DNA of 64,000 nucleotides from Plutella xylostella (GCF_932276165.1 NC_064002.1:3100001-3164000), one strand, 5' to 3'. Counted from the stretch's first letter, positions 11,101-21,063 are shown. Translations and numbers: made by a program. Notes: generated by a model from the sequence alone, not told the origin.

Positions 11101-12059
11101 TCGGACAATTTAGAATTTGCATTCTTTACTGCCTCTAACCATTTTCCAATTAAAGCGATTTCTCTCCGCAACTCCGCAAAGAATCCATAGAATTAACTTT
11201 ATGAAAGAATCATAAATGTATGACACAGACATACCAAATGGCTTTTATTTTATTACAATGTCTTTTGGAATTGTAACAGGCAGGGAAACATATTATTTTC
11301 AGTTTGACTCGTATATTTGATTTAACAATAAATCAACTAAAGTGGGTTGAAACGAGGCAATAAGGCACTACAAAATAATACAAACACGCACTCTGAATGT
11401 TTCTTCTGCTCGGAGTGCGACTCTTAGCTTGAATTTACTCATAAAATTTTCCAATATTTTTTTTAAATTTAAAACACTCTTCACTAAGTCACTTCGTAAA
11501 CAAAACAGCGAATTTGAAGCCATATAAAGGCTCCATAGGGTCGTGTAGATTGTAGCTGTAGACTGTCTCCTCCTATGTGACAAATTGGCAAAAACTCTCT
11601 TTTTTGAGATAGGAAGAGGAATGAATATTGCTTTGCTTATTATTGAGTGCATGAGAGCTAGGAGCCTCCTCGAGAGACGTATAAACTGTTCAAACAACAA
11701 ACTGGACAAACGATACTCCAGCTCTAATGTTTGTCACCGACACTTTAAAAATATATTTGTATTGGCATTTGTCTCACCTTATACCGATTGAGCACAGCAA
11801 CCTGCCACGGCCACTTCCCAGGTGGTGCAGGCCGTCCACCAATGATACGCATCATATCGTGCATGCGGATGCGCCGACGCGCGGCTGAGCCAATCACGCG
11901 CCCGATCCGCCCGCATTCGGGCTCCTTCGGGGACGGTCGGGCATCTTCGGGGTGTATCGCATGCTGTGGTGACGGCATCGATTCTGAATCCACTACCGTA
12001 TAAGCTAGAAAAAAATGGGTTATTAGTAAGATGAAAACACTCAGTGAAGGCGTAGTCAT
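2038..12059 (-). CDS. Secreted trypsin-like serine protease, 3' end missing
   Basis: Three exons join in frame: 12059-11778, 5203-5001 and 2191-2038. Residues 1-20 form a signal peptide (MTTPSLSVFILLITHFFLAY). A short propeptide with one Cys (C49) and a basic run follows, then the activation site MMR|IIGG at R71. The catalytic domain shows CGGTL, WAATAAHC with the catalytic His near residue 113, NDVALLR with the catalytic Asp near 157, and CTILGWGKR. The GDSGGP serine exon is not in the window. No clip domain is visible. The activation sequence predicts a zymogen cleaved by a trypsin-like enzyme, and the lone propeptide Cys could tether it to the catalytic chain (family knowledge). Intron 1 holds a Copia element; a second copy of exon 2 lies in intron 2. 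The substrate cannot be inferred. The family call is firm; the subfamily is unknown. Confidence 0.85.
3863..4176. repeat. Short element with ACAGGGTGTT ends
   Basis: Begins TACAGGGTGTT and ends AACACCCTGTA, about 314 bp with no coding capacity. The same ends bound the element at 32205-32578, so it is probably a TA-inserting MITE. The rest of the surrounding intron (2192-4377) shows nothing recognisable. Confidence 0.5.
4585..4751 (-). CDS. Duplicate of protease exon 2 lacking the catalytic His (exon 2')
   Basis: 167 nt, a copy of exon 2 with exactly 36 nt removed. The lost codons are ISLRWAATAAHC, which include the catalytic His and a Cys of the conserved disulfide. Entry phase 0, exit phase and donor (AAG|GTTAGA) match exon 2, so exon 2' can replace exon 2 in frame but cannot be joined to it in frame. 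Outside the deletion, 11 codons differ silently and two change the residue (A to R, G to E). The acceptor AG is present, but the sequence before it is a purine-rich MITE end rather than a pyrimidine tract. It may be a mutually exclusive exon giving an inactive protease homologue, or an exon recently silenced. Confidence 0.6.
5001..5203 (-). CDS. Protease exon 2: catalytic His and Asp
   Basis: 203 nt, phase 0 in, two bases over at the end. The acceptor has a good pyrimidine tract (CCCCTCATCTCCCCAG) and the donor is GAG|GTTAGC. It encodes EAFCGGTLISLRWAATAAHC and runs to NDVALLR, so it supplies two of the three catalytic residues. Confidence 0.88.
5533..5625. repeat. Short inverted-repeat element
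   Basis: A 16-nt sequence CTGAACGGTTCATCAA at 5533-5548 is matched by its perfect reverse complement at 5610-5625, enclosing about 60 nt. Probably a small MITE in protease intron 1. Confidence 0.6.
5781..5837. repeat. Perfect 26-bp-arm hairpin
   Basis: Arms 5781-5806 and 5812-5837 are exact reverse complements with a 5-nt loop (ACTAC). The arms start ACTTTATTATACAC. It lies in protease intron 1 about 370 bp from the Copia insertion. Confidence 0.8.
6212..6381 (+). repeat. 5' LTR of the Copia element
   Basis: 170 bp, TG...CA bounded. It contains an AATAAA motif in the GTGTAAAATAAAAG stretch, a likely polyadenylation signal. It matches 10661-10830 base for base as far as can be read. Confidence 0.93.
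6382..6395 (+). promoter_or_regulatory. Copia primer-binding site (half-tRNA type)
   Basis: GGTTATGGGCCCAG directly follows the 5' LTR. It is complementary to the anticodon-arm region of initiator methionine tRNA rather than to a tRNA 3' end. Copia elements are known to prime with a cleaved half of this tRNA. Confidence 0.75.
6583..10560 (+). CDS. Copia gag-pol polyprotein, 1325 residues
   Basis: A single uninterrupted frame from the ATG at 6583 (context CCATGG). Gag of the UBN2 type covers roughly residues 1-200. Two CCHC zinc knuckles follow (CYRCNKLGHFQSEC at 213-226 and CFYCNKVGHFKSEC at 254-267). The aspartic protease has DSGAS near 297. The integrase has a pre-integrase zinc region and catalytic D489, D552 and E588. 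The reverse transcriptase contains YVDD at 1011-1014. RNase H has the DADWASD and STTGY motifs near 1180, and the frame ends near ADMFTKPL. Gag and pol are fused in one frame without a frameshift, as in Drosophila copia. All catalytic residues looked for are present, so the element may still be active. The frame is also open to a TTG at 6550, which I do not use. Confidence 0.95.
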   Translation: MEGSQAGIKLEGSKNWNVWKFQTMVVLRGHGLLDVVEGREVKPEAAGTAAEAWASKDAKAQTFLVTRMTEEVMLHIITCSSSADMWKKLASVYEQKTETSVHIVQQRFFQYKYEEGIEMAVFLSKVQEMKNQLKQMNEDISDKLVITKVLMSLPEDFSHFISAWESAPDDKQTYDNLVARLLVEEERIKEKRSESNQSSAFMAKRFDKKSVKCYRCNKLGHFQSECHSKVDNQNSASSSVNNRHQNFNNSNRKCFYCNKVGHFKSECRFNKNKNNGNAFVVQETFNEHFQQSQWLVDSGASEHMCCDRELFSSYSTLSQKSVIVGNGTAISALGRGQVAAQVFNGSEWIDTTIDNVLFVPELKTNLFSVNRAADRGYVMLTDDSGCKFYKQKQVCAIANRVGNMYYMDLRYKNSAANVTQVKSELYEWHERLVHQNMQYVKTVLAKNNIQVQDSDVDQCQGCLEGKIHKLPFSTSETKTSRTCELIHADTCGPMEETSVGGSRYFVILKDDYSNYRSVYFVKGKDEVKKCIEDFINQSQNITGNKVKTFRSDNGLEFVNKEVKQLFQLHGIVHQTTVPYTPEQNGKAERDNRTLVEAARTMLYSKDMPKKLWAEAINTAAYVLNRTGKSNEPGKTPFETWTKETFDINTLKIFGTPVFVHIPKEKRRKWDSKGEKGVMVGYGQHGKGYRIYFPNKNDVETKRDVVFIEQKERTEVPEEREPLVSLDVEGGMSEPSYEGHVNEECAVIQQNVQDINVGSDDRLLPGESSDSEYEPCATSEESAEEVAERPDQEVRRGQRTRKPNPRYMCNNVTTETEYPSTYQEAMRRKDASKWEEAVKRELDTLKENETWTICEGHDGHNSVSCKWVFKVKNCNNLTQYKARLVARGFEQNDMFNLGEIYAPVAKMSTFRLFIAVATNMNLPIYQMDVTGAFLYGDIDEDVFIKLPEGAYSNENERIVKLNKSLYGLKKSPKYWNEKFNSVITKEGFASSKCDSCFYSRCNSNSQTYVLLYVDDILIFGNDEKQICDLKSKLNKEFKMKDLGLVSNFLGINVKQDLENNITTLDQKEYLENVLKRFDMQDCKPMSTPMDPNSTEIFKNCKLDKNSENLCRQIIGCLMYAVCGTRPDLCVALSILSRYQNRADNVLLTALKRVLRYVKHTLSYKIEYVCSGETLVGWVDADWASDVEDRKSTTGYVFFYKNCLVSWSSKKQCSVSLSSTESEYVAMSVAASEACWLINMLDDFNIKNVCPLNIMCDNQSAMMAASSDSIKRLKHVDIRFHFVKELVKKEKLKLMYVKSEDQIADMFTKPLRKESLLKFCFMCGLKN
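10651..10660 (+). promoter_or_regulatory. Copia polypurine tract
   Basis: TGAGGGAAGG lies immediately before the 3' LTR, where second-strand priming occurs in LTR elements. Confidence 0.7.
10661..10830 (+). repeat. 3' LTR of the Copia element
   Basis: Same length and sequence as the 5' LTR; followed by the CCCAC target duplication. Confidence 0.93.
10836..11777. other. Protease intron 1, no recognised content
   Basis: AT-rich intron between the Copia element and exon 1. The open frames here have no protein-like composition and no splice-bounded structure. Confidence 0.5.
11778..12059 (-). CDS. Protease exon 1: signal peptide, propeptide, activation site
   Basis: 94 codons from the ATG at 12059 to AAG|GTGAGA, ending in phase 0. 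The start is chosen because it gives a clean hydrophobic signal peptide. An upstream in-frame ATG at 12104 would add 15 polar residues. A weaker possibility is that an AG at 12006-12005 acts as an acceptor and that the signal peptide lies elsewhere. Confidence 0.8.
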
Positions 12060-12402
12060 TATCCGGTAGGAAAACTTATCCTTATAAGTGATATTGCAGT
12101 ACAAATGCAGAAACCGTTATCAGGCGATATCGTGACGAACTGGACGCAAAAGGTTCAGTTTTAGCAGTTACATAAATAATGTTGGTGCCTTCTGAATCTA
12201 CCTTAGCTAGAGTTAAAAGGGAAGTAAAGTATGAAATTCAACTCAGGCTCTTTCATTAATTCAAGTGACTATTTAATGTTAATGATTATTTTCTGTACCT
12301 ACAATATTTTCTTTTTTATATTATGTTGGCATATATGTATCGATTCTAAAAGAGCTTTGAAGGTAATAAAATAAATTTGGATGAATAACAATCATTTTTT
12401 GT

Positions 12403-12408
12403 TTTATT
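12403..12408 (-). terminator. Polyadenylation signal of the TSP1-repeat gene
   Basis: AATAAA on the minus strand, about 95 nt past the TAG stop, in the 440-bp gap before the protease start codon. Confidence 0.6.
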
Positions 12409-12501
12409 GATAAAGTCTCGATACTTTTTACACAGAATGTATACCTCACAAAACATCGACTCTAACAATAGCGTCTACATACGGAAGATAGTGCTGGATA
12501 C

Positions 12502-12637
12502 CTAAGCCGGTTCACCTGGGTTCTTGCGGCGGTTCATCTTGCCGCGGATCCAGCGGTGGCAGTAGCCCCCCTCCACGTAGCAGTAGGCGGATTGCCGGAT
12601 CACCTTCCGCCCGCATGTGGCCGCGCGGCGGCAGTAT
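12502..12637 (-). CDS. TSP1 gene last exon (end of second repeat, basic tail)
   Basis: 136 nt from TTTGACAG to the TAG stop. It encodes YCRRAATCGRKVIRQSAYCY, VEGGYCHRWIRG and a basic tail. Confidence 0.8.
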
Positions 12638-15600
12638 CTGTCAAAGTGACATAACTGAGCATCCACGGTGGTAAATATTCTACATTATAATTATCTTTTT
12701 CTTATAATTATCTGCCTTTCGTCACAGCCTAATACAACTCTAGAGTACACGTGAAACGAAATCTTGCTCCTATTACAGAGCTTTTACGGCACTGCATTTA
12801 AAATTCACAATTGCTTGTTATAGGGTCTTCATACCTTATTTGAAAGGTATAACAATGGATGGTGTGTGTTACAAAACTACTCCACCTACAGTTATATCGG
12901 TCAAGCGGGCTGTAGGTTGGGCTTTCCAGTCAGTCTGATTCAGGCATGCAAATATTCAAAATAACAGCTTCATGTCAGCACCGTAGCTTAGGCGGCAGTG
13001 AAGCTGCTTCCGGCCGCGGGTTCAAATCCCGCCCAGGGCAAACATTCTTGTGATTAACACTTGTGTTTGCCTTGTGTCTAGTTGTCGTTTATCTATTTAA
13101 TATGTATCTATCTATGTATTTTGTAGACATAATCAGCTGTCCAACACCCATATCACAGGCTCTGCCTAGTTTGGAGTCGGATGGCCGAGTGTAAGATGTC
13201 CCCACATATTTATTTATGTTTGCGTTACCTTCTCCGGACAGTAGTGCAGGTTCTGGAGCAAGAGCTCCACGGGCTCCAGGGGGAGAACCCTCGCAGCCTC
13301 CTCTGTGCTGGCTCTGGAGGGTTCAGCTGACGGACCTGGATCTGTATGAAGAGTAGAAGACGAGTATTACACTCACGAGCAATTAGAAAGTTCCAGTGAC
13401 ATTTAAGGAACGTCAATGACAGGTGGAACTTTTTCATTGCACGTGAGTGTATTATTTTACACTGTCCATTATATTATTGCTTTTTTGACTTCGAAATCCC
13501 ATACATATTTGATGACTGTAAGGAAAATCAACTTTGCTTACCAGACATAAGGAAACGTCAAAAATGCAATAACATAGTGGAAGCTTGTTGTTAACATCGA
13601 TCGAGTCCCTTAAGCCGCACGACTAAAACTGACCATGTAAATGGAAATTTTGTCTGGGACGAAATTAACTAAATCCTTTGTATTTGTAGCTCGATGAAGC
13701 ATCCGTTAGCTGACTAGAATACATATAATAGAATAGAATATGACTTTAACACCACATAAATCAGACTTACAAAAACGTATAGACTAGAATCAATGTACAA
13801 TATAGGCGGCCTTATCGCTTAGAGGCAACCTCTAATTTGTTTTCTATAATACGGATACAAAGTATTAACAAGTTAGAGGGCAGTGTAGTACCTATCACGT
13901 ACGGATACGAGAAGATATTACATTATATTTAACTAGCTGTTCCCGCGCGCTTCGCTTCGCCTTAAAAAGTTTTCCCGTGGGAATTCCGGGATAAAAAGTA
14001 GCCTATGTTCTTTCCCAGGGTCTATAACATATGTATACCAAATTTCATTCAAATCCGTTCAGTAGTTTTGGCGTGAAAGAGTAACAGACAGACAGACAGA
14101 CAGACAGACACAGTTACTTTCGCATTTATAATATTAGTTAGGATTAGGATTAGGATTACGTCAGACTATCAGACCGGGGAACATAATACCTCTAAAATAG
14201 ACTACTTTGTTTAAGTTTAGCGACACATTTAGCAGAGTCTTGTCCCTCTGTGTTGTACGCGCAATATTAACATGCCTCCGGCATTGGCTTGAAAACTTCA
14301 GCAATTCCACACTAAAATAAACATTGAAACACCTTACATTTCAAAAGAGACGTCAAATACCTTCAACTGAACGTTAAAAAAAACGCATCAAAAGTGTTTT
14401 AAACTCCTGAACTAGTAATAGACAAAAACACAAACAGACTTCAAACTTACAAAGGCCCCCTTTTCTGGTTGATATTAAATTTAATTAAAAAAATTAGACT
14501 CCAAGTATTATTGATAAAAAATACCTACAAGTATCCTTCAAGTATCTATTTATTTTACAATAACTAAGCGCAACTCATATACAGATATATACCTAACTTA
14601 AAGCGTCAGTGGCAATTGTTAGTTAGCAAACAAAAGTTATGAAAATGAATTATGATTTAAAGGCTTCAACTAAATGCGTGAATCTCTTCATTTCTCCATA
14701 ATAAGGAGGTTGCTTAAAACTTTTCTATGAATATGAGAAGGGTTTTACTGTAAAGTAATGAACTTGGGTGTATTTCAGAAGCGAATAGTAATATTATAGT
14801 ATAGTATAGTATAATAGTCACGTTGACCTTTATTGGCGTTGCGCGTTGATGTTGTGTCCTTTATTGAAAAATTAAACGCACCTTCAGTTACACTCAGGAG
14901 CAATAAAAACAGTTCCCGTGAGAAAAGCACTAAAGTATTCCTAAAAGGAAATGGCTAGTAAGATATAGCCGTCTGCATTATTGAAATACATTTAATTTTA
15001 ACATCATCATCATCATCATCACGACACATCACGTCCCTACTGCTGGGGCACGTGTCTCCATCCAATGAAGGAAAGGTTTTAGGCCTAGTCCACCACCCAG
15101 TCCAGTTAATACTAACAGTTACACTTAAATTAAATGAATTAAAAAATTCAGGCCGTTTAGTGTCGGCTATTTGTAATTGGAACTTTTTCAGACTGGCTAC
15201 ATGTTGCAGTGTTGATATTAAACGGCACTCGACTATTGAATTTTTAATGGCAAATACCTATGATTTCATTATAAGGTTTCCACTGAAAACCAGCGCAGTG
15301 TCCTTCGAACTAACCAAAAGCGCTGCAGTAGCTGAGTGGACACCATTTTGACGGCGACAGCAAATTCATTATATTAATTATGATTTATCACCAGTATATT
15401 AGATTGATTACTTAGGTACCTATATTTATATATCTTTCTCTGTATATGTAAATTAATATTGCTGTCTAAGCCAAATAAAGTTTTTCTTTCTACGAACTAG
15501 ATGAAGTAACAGTGCAAAAGAAACGTGTTTTTTGGCAACGTGTTCTCAAAAGTCTAGTGATATCAAAAGTACTTTGGAGTTGATTGAGAACCATTCAGTG

Positions 15601-18476
15601 GTGATACTGTAGGACAGCTTTTAAGGTAAACGTGGCCAGTACGGCCTACTATTTAAATGAGCTAAATTGTTAGACTTACACGTTGTTTATATCCAGATTT
15701 ACGGTGAATGTTTTCCTTCCGCTTCTGTTTATGTAACTGCCTCCTAAGATCTTCATGATCTTCACAACTGGAAACAAAACAATCGATTAATGTCATCAAC
15801 ATAATTTAATTACCTATGTACCTACCTAAGTAAAATGTTTACAAATTCCTAAGTATAGATGTGTTCGCTGTAGATATTTGATGAGTAACTATGTGAAATA
15901 TAGGTCTGCAAAGGTTTAAACAAAATAAACAGAAATTCGTCTGGGCTTCCTACATATTATTTTGTTGCCATCGGCAATATGGCTATGATAAATTCGGTAT
16001 GGCTTTCCTCCCAGCCTTTACCACTCTCCATTAATCCTTTATTCGTTATTTAAATGTTAATCTCACAATATGCAAAGTAACACGTTAGGCTAGAAAAAAC
16101 AATAGAAAACTGAATCCACAAAATACTCGTAGGCGAATGGCGCATCAACATTTTTTTCGCATTTTGTGGTCCTGACTCGAGAACTCATCTACCGCAACGA
16201 TTATCATCACTTCTTAGCCTTCTTCACCAACCCAGTACCACTTTAATAATAATAATAAAATAATTCATTTATTTCGGAGGAATCCATATTTTGTTAGTAA
16301 CAATGTATTAAACAAATAATAGTCACACGATAGGTACATTAGCATGAAGATTTGAAGACCCATGTAGAATAATAAAAGCGTTTTACCTGGAGACCTCAAG
16401 TCGCATGGCGTCTCCACACACTTCAGCCCTCAAGCAGTGTTTCCGGCGTGTGCGGTGCCCGCCGTGGCACTCCGACCATCTACTCCAAGTAGAGAACAAA
16501 CGACGCGATAATCCTGCCAAAAAAAGTTGTATTTTCTAACGGGCACATTGCCCAAAAAAATCCAGTTCGGACATAAAAGTAATTAAGGTAAAAACAAGGT
16601 TTATAGTACACTAAATATTTATCGGGCAAAAGCATTCAGTTATTAACTAAAAAAATATGTGTGAAAGGAACACCTCCACTTAGCTTAATTAATGAAACCC
16701 AGAACTTTTGGCGTTGATTTTTACAACTGGAAACAAAACAATTAGTTCTGAAGTATTGAATATTTCAGGAGCAGCAATGGTTGCTTGCTACCTAATGTAT
16801 CTAATACCGATTCAGTTAAGTAAATACATAGTATAGAGGTATTACTTATCATACACATTAGGTAGGTAAGTACATTGTGAAAACAAAACACAAACGGATT
16901 TAGGTAGTGCATTTGAATTCTTTAGTATACACATTTATAAGTTAGTCCTGTCAGGTAGTGAAGTAAGGAACAGAACTCACTACGTAAATATTTCCTTTTC
17001 CGATTATGTTAATGAAAGCCACAACTTACCCTTCCTGTTCATGGGGCTAAGTAAATACGGTTCTCGCGCGAAGGAATCAAAAATGGCCGTCGCATTTGTA
17101 TTCACGCTGCGGCCCTGCAACCAAGAGATGATCCCTTTTCAGGACGAACCAATCGCCAGAACAATTTATGCACGGGATTAACAATAGTTCCAAATTTGGG
17201 CAAGTGGGTCAGCCACAGGCACTCTGCTCTACATACAATAGGTGCATTCATTGGTGATCGGTGCGCCATATTTCAATTTGGCATTGCCCCAAACGTTTTT
17301 TATGGTCAATGTATTGTTATCGCCGCTGCAATCCTAGTAATGGATGAGAGTTTCGGTTCAGCGATCTAATTCGCAGTATCTCTGAATGTTTAACTACGCC
17401 TGTCATTAAGATTGTAGAATAGAACAGAATATTACTTTATTGATTTAATAAAATAGAGGTACTAAAATAACAAATATGCACAGGGAAAATTAAACAATAG
17501 ACAAGCCTTATGCGTAGCGTATACGTAGCTCCAAAATTTATTCACAGTTTTTTTTTTCATTATTTTCAAACTAATGAAACGGAGTATCTATATACCCACG
17601 CACATTTAAAACACTGTTTTATTCCTAATTTCCTACTTATATTTGAATTTTTCTGTCAAAAAAACAATAATGATTAATTGTTACATCGTGAACGAGGAAA
17701 TAAAGCACAAACAGGAAAGCACTCACGCTTTTTTAACAGCCGAATTCGGAAACTAAAGGAGTAGAGTATCGTAAAAATTCGGTATTTTAACTTCGGTTGG
17801 GTTCTTTTCCGAAAGCTTTGAGTAAATATGTGAGCGGTAGTCAGCACCTACGCAAAACGAAGGTTAGTCATGTGCTAAATGAGCTATTGTCGTTGCATCT
17901 AACTATGAGTATGAATAATGAATAATTGGTGGACATTTCCAAGAATTCATGTGCATGGCAGGGTTGCAAACTATTCCTGTTTTATTTAAAGAAAATACAA
18001 TCAACATTAGTTATGTTTGTAAAACTGAACAGTATTTTTATTTTTTTTGCGATATAATGCAGTATTTATTATCAAAAAACAACATGCATGGTTACAAAAT
18101 TTACAAACATTGCCAAACTGCTGTAGCATTACGCCTAGGCTAGAATATCTCGGAATTCCTATGAGGAATCTTACCTATACCCATGCAATGCAATAAGGTT
18201 AAAAAGGAGTAGGTATTTAAAAATTTATAATAAAAAATACTATTTGAGTAAGGCGAAAAGGCATGACTCAGAAAGTCATTCTGCACGGCTAGAATGATCC
18301 ACTGAGTCACCCCCTTTTGGCCTACTATACTTTAACCTGTATGCATCGCCCAGTATGCCTATAAGATGAGTATGTATCAAAATTGTGTGTGCCGAGATTT
18401 TTTTATCTTAACTCACTCGGTGATCTCGAGTAGCTTCTGAGAATATTGTGAACAGAAGCAATAAGAGCCACTTCAT
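12502..18476 (-). CDS. Secreted protein with two thrombospondin type-1 repeats, 202 residues
   Basis: Six exons join with compatible phases: 18476-18417, 17114-17030, 16513-16387, 15767-15680, 13341-13229 and 12637-12502. The total is 609 nt including the stop. Residues 1-15 form a signal peptide (MKWLLLLLFTIFSEA). The first TSP1 repeat is short and unusual, with WSRWSECHGG then RRKHC and VCGD but no CSxTC. A lysine/arginine-rich linker (LRRQLHKQKRKENIHRK) follows. The second repeat is canonical (FSPWSPWSSCSRTC), with further Cys in RYCRRAATCG and AYCYVEGGYC, and the tail is basic (RWIRGKMNRRKN). There is no membrane anchor or protease domain. TSP1 repeats usually bind matrix, glycosaminoglycans or receptors, so an extracellular binding role is inferred. 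I do not recognise a named orthologue. It is followed on the same strand by the protease gene after 440 bp. Confidence 0.82.
12975..13215 (+). mobile_element. tRNA-headed SINE, sense copy, variant head
   Basis: The head at about 12982-13046 has tRNA-like promoter boxes (TAGCTTAGGCGGCAGTG and GGTTCAAATCCC). The tail, CAGCTGTCC...TCTGCCTAG...GTCGGATGGCC...GATGTCCCCACATA, is shared with the copies at 19187, 31756, 32586 and 55973. Located in a TSP1-gene intron. Confidence 0.75.
13229..13341 (-). CDS. TSP1 gene exon 5 (start of second TSP1 repeat)
   Basis: 113 nt between TTCATACAG and GTAACG. It encodes IQVRQLNPPEPAQRRLRG then FSPWSPWSSCSRTCTTVRR, a textbook WxxW plus CSRTC core. Confidence 0.82.
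13931..14158 (+). repeat. Retroposon family A, copy 1
   Basis: Starts AACTAGCTGTTCCCGCGCGC, contains CTTCGCTTCGCC and a CAGA microsatellite, and ends TTTATAATATTAG with TTAGGAT repeats. Seven copies lie in the window. No coding region; probably a SINE or a short LINE 3' end. Confidence 0.75.
15001..15105 (-). repeat. SINE-like fragment with ATC microsatellite
   Basis: Contains CCTACTGCTGGGGCACGTG and TTTTAGGCCTAGTCCACCAC after (ATC)n. The complementary sequence is at about 61075-61165, so this is an interspersed repeat. Confidence 0.6.
15680..15767 (-). CDS. TSP1 gene exon 4 (basic linker)
   Basis: 88 nt between TTTTGTTTCCAG and GTAAGT. It encodes CEDHEDLRRQLHKQKRKENI and HRKSGYKQR. Confidence 0.7.
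16387..16513 (-). CDS. TSP1 gene exon 3 (first, atypical TSP1 repeat)
   Basis: 127 nt between TTTTTTTGGCAG and GTAAAA. It encodes LFSTWSRWSECHGGHRTRRK then HCLRAEVCGDAMRLEVS. Two spaced Trp and four Cys fit a degenerate TSP1 repeat. Confidence 0.75.
17030..17114 (-). CDS. TSP1 gene exon 2 (linker)
   Basis: 85 nt between TTGGTTGCAG and GTAAGT. It encodes GRSVNTNATAIFDSFAREPY and LLSPMNRK. NAT (from TNAT) is a possible N-glycosylation site. Confidence 0.72.
18417..18476 (-). CDS. TSP1 gene exon with start codon and signal peptide
   Basis: Twenty codons, MKWLLLLLFTIFSEATRDHR, then GTGAGT. The exon probably begins at 18519 after TTTTGTTGCAG. An out-of-frame ATG at 18519 precedes the used start. 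Confidence 0.78.
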
Positions 18477-19022
18477 ATCTTCCCGCCCTTGAGTTTGAAT
18501 TCACAGCAAAATTCCGCATCTGCAACAAAAATGCAATATTATTCTTTTAAAAAAAACATGGACAGCCTCTTGGTAGTGTTCAAATAGAACTGTTTTGTTC
18601 ACGTAGACCCTAAGCTATGATGAGTAAACACCAAAAATGAGAAAAATCACGTGGAAATTATTTAACAAATCATAATTAATTTATAAAATGCACATTACAT
18701 TTTATAGATTATTTTGATGTGCCTTATATAAATAAATAAAAATAAATAGATTGGGAACAGTTATTTTTTAATTTAGTCACCAGGCAAACACCCGTGTCAG
18801 CGTTGTTCTATGCAATGTGAACTTTATGAAGTAGAACCTCAATTAATTTATCATTTCAAAATATTCTCGGGAAATATATACTTTGCATAATATTCAAACA
18901 TGTTTGTGGAATGGGAAATTTCTGCTTTTCTGCACCCTCCTTACTGTACCAACCAATGTTATATGAAATTTATTCAGCTGCGCAATGCTGTAACTTCATG
19001 CTGAAATTCGCCAAAGAAATCC

Positions 19023-19055
19023 CATATTATGAACCTTAAGCGGGTTCATAATATG
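19023..19055. repeat. Perfect 13-bp-arm hairpin
   Basis: CATATTATGAACC (19023-19035) and GGTTCATAATATG (19043-19055) are exact reverse complements with a 7-nt loop. Confidence 0.6.
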
Positions 19056-19186
19056 CGATGATTACTGAACATCCACACTGTCATTATAAAAGAAGTTAGT
19101 ACCTTTTATACTACATACCATACCACCTAAGAGTGCCTAATTCGACGGTTTAACGTACAGTTTGGGGTGGGGTAAAGAATAATATA

Positions 19187-19412
19187 ATATGTGGATACAT
19201 CTCACACACGGCCATCCGACACCAAGCTAGGTAGAGCCTGTAATGTGGATATCGGGCAGCTGATATTATTATATTTGCACAGATACATAGATAGACCTGA
19301 GTAAAATTATCGCCTTCAAATAAAGATTTGCTACGGCCGGGAATCGAACCCATGACCTTCGGCATAGCAGTCAGGGTCACAAACCAGTACACCATTCGGT
19401 CTTCAAAGAAAC
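19187..19412 (-). mobile_element. tRNA-headed SINE
   Basis: Reads from the head GACCGAATGGTGTACTGG with a B-box-like GGGTTCGATTCCC to the GATGTATCCACATAT tail on the minus strand. Same body and tail as the other copies; moderately diverged. Confidence 0.75.
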
Positions 19413-20334
19413 TTTGACTCCTCTCAGAGCGACCCTCTGCGTCTGATTTGTCAGCCCTAGCACATTCGACCATAGATTGGGGGGAACGCTAAATGTAAAA
19501 CGCAACCCTTATTATCTCGGGTCAGATTTCGTCAATTTTATTGGGATTGATCACGTTCAATGAGACGAGATCTCGTGGGATCGGAATTGAATATCATTAG
19601 ATAGTGTGGAGAGCCTATATACATATTTATGTAGTAAATAGTGCATAATGTCGGCTAGTGCATGTCTCAGCAAAAGCTATACATTGTCGGATATTCTTCT
19701 TCTTATACAAGTTCCTTTCTACTACATGTGGTTGGTGGCTGGATTAGCTAGCATAGTCCTCTCTTCTTTTGTTCTTTTGAAGAAAGGTCAAAAATTACTC
19801 TCGTAAATGGCACCTGGTTTTAATTAATTGTAAGGCCATCTTAAACAATACTCCGAGAACAATGCAACTACCAATAATATGATATTAAACACATATGTCT
19901 CAAAAGAGAAAGGTCAAAACGAAACATATGGATATAGCAATGTCGAATTGGCTCCTAATAGTCAAGTTTAGGTTTATTACCAAGACTTATTTGGTCGGAA
20001 TGAAATTGTTAGCTATGATAAGATTTACTGCAGCTAATAAAAAGTTAAACTACCTTACACCCGAGGGACTATGAAAAAGTTCCGAAATGGAAAACGGTCG
20101 TTTCCGGCGGAAACAACATTAGCTTCTATATTCTAGGTACTGGGTTTTGGTAGGTGGGTTATAAAATTTGGAATTAGTATGAAGATGGCGTGAAACGAGA
20201 CCATTTTCTAAGAAACTTTTTTGTTTCATTTGGCGGCGCTAGTTCGTCTTACAGTTCACCTTAACTGTACTTTACATACATACGTAGGTACTTAGGGCGC
20301 GTAATTACATGCATATTGCATAAGTTAGGTAGTC

Positions 20335-20397
20335 AGGGACTAATGCTACGGAACCCTACAGCACGTGTCTAACTCGCACTTGGCCGGATTTTTATAA
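20335..20397 (+). repeat. 3' end of the 'GGTTCCGTAGCC' repeat
   Basis: Contains GCTACGGAACCCTA and CTCGCACTTGGCCGGATTTT, matching the last part of the full copy at 62436-63018. Confidence 0.55.
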
Positions 20398-21063
20398 TTA
20401 TTACGAACAAGAGTAATGAATGACATCCAATTTCATAAGATAACTTCATTGTTAAACAATCCTGATCTGTAAGTAATAGAATTGTAATGAATGAAACATT
20501 ATTAATGTTATCTATAATAATCGGGCATGCCTAATTTGCTCACATTCAAAACATTGGACCGACAGAATCAACGGGTGATTAATTTTGGTCAATGATCGGT
20601 AATAAAAATTTAAGGCCAAGATACAGTGTTTGGTGGAATAAAAATATACTATTGTTGCTTTGTGGATAATATAATACATATTATGTATGATAAAACGTAT
20701 TGTGAAAAAGTCTCTCATAAAATATAGGTAGATACTCAATTAAAATTTCCAACTTTTAATTTTATTATTCTCTTCAAAATGTTTAAAATATGTATAATTT
20801 ATAAAATATTCTTAAGAAGGAACCACATTTAAACATGTGCTCAAATTGCAGGATTGACGAGGAAATCTACCCGTATATATTTTTCTTCACATCATCTTTC
20901 TATTATATCTAGACTCATAGAGCTTCCTCTTAACAGTGGTTTCGGTTCACTAACCCGCGGGTTTACGCATAGACGTGCATACTTTGCCCACAAAACAGAT
21001 GGAATGTTTATTTTTAATACAATATCAAACGATACGAACTACTCTTAGATCATTATCAAAATT

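Noticed and set aside
12982..13046. tRNA gene
   Set aside because: It has A- and B-box-like motifs but no convincing acceptor stem, and it continues directly into the SINE body shared with other copies.
12502..13341. TSP1 exons as part of the serine protease gene
   Set aside because: The TSP1 frame ends in a stop followed by a poly(A) signal, and the protease has its own signal peptide.
14090..14112. CRISPR-like or regulatory CAGA tandem repeat
   Set aside because: It is an ordinary microsatellite inside retroposon family A and recurs in the other copies.
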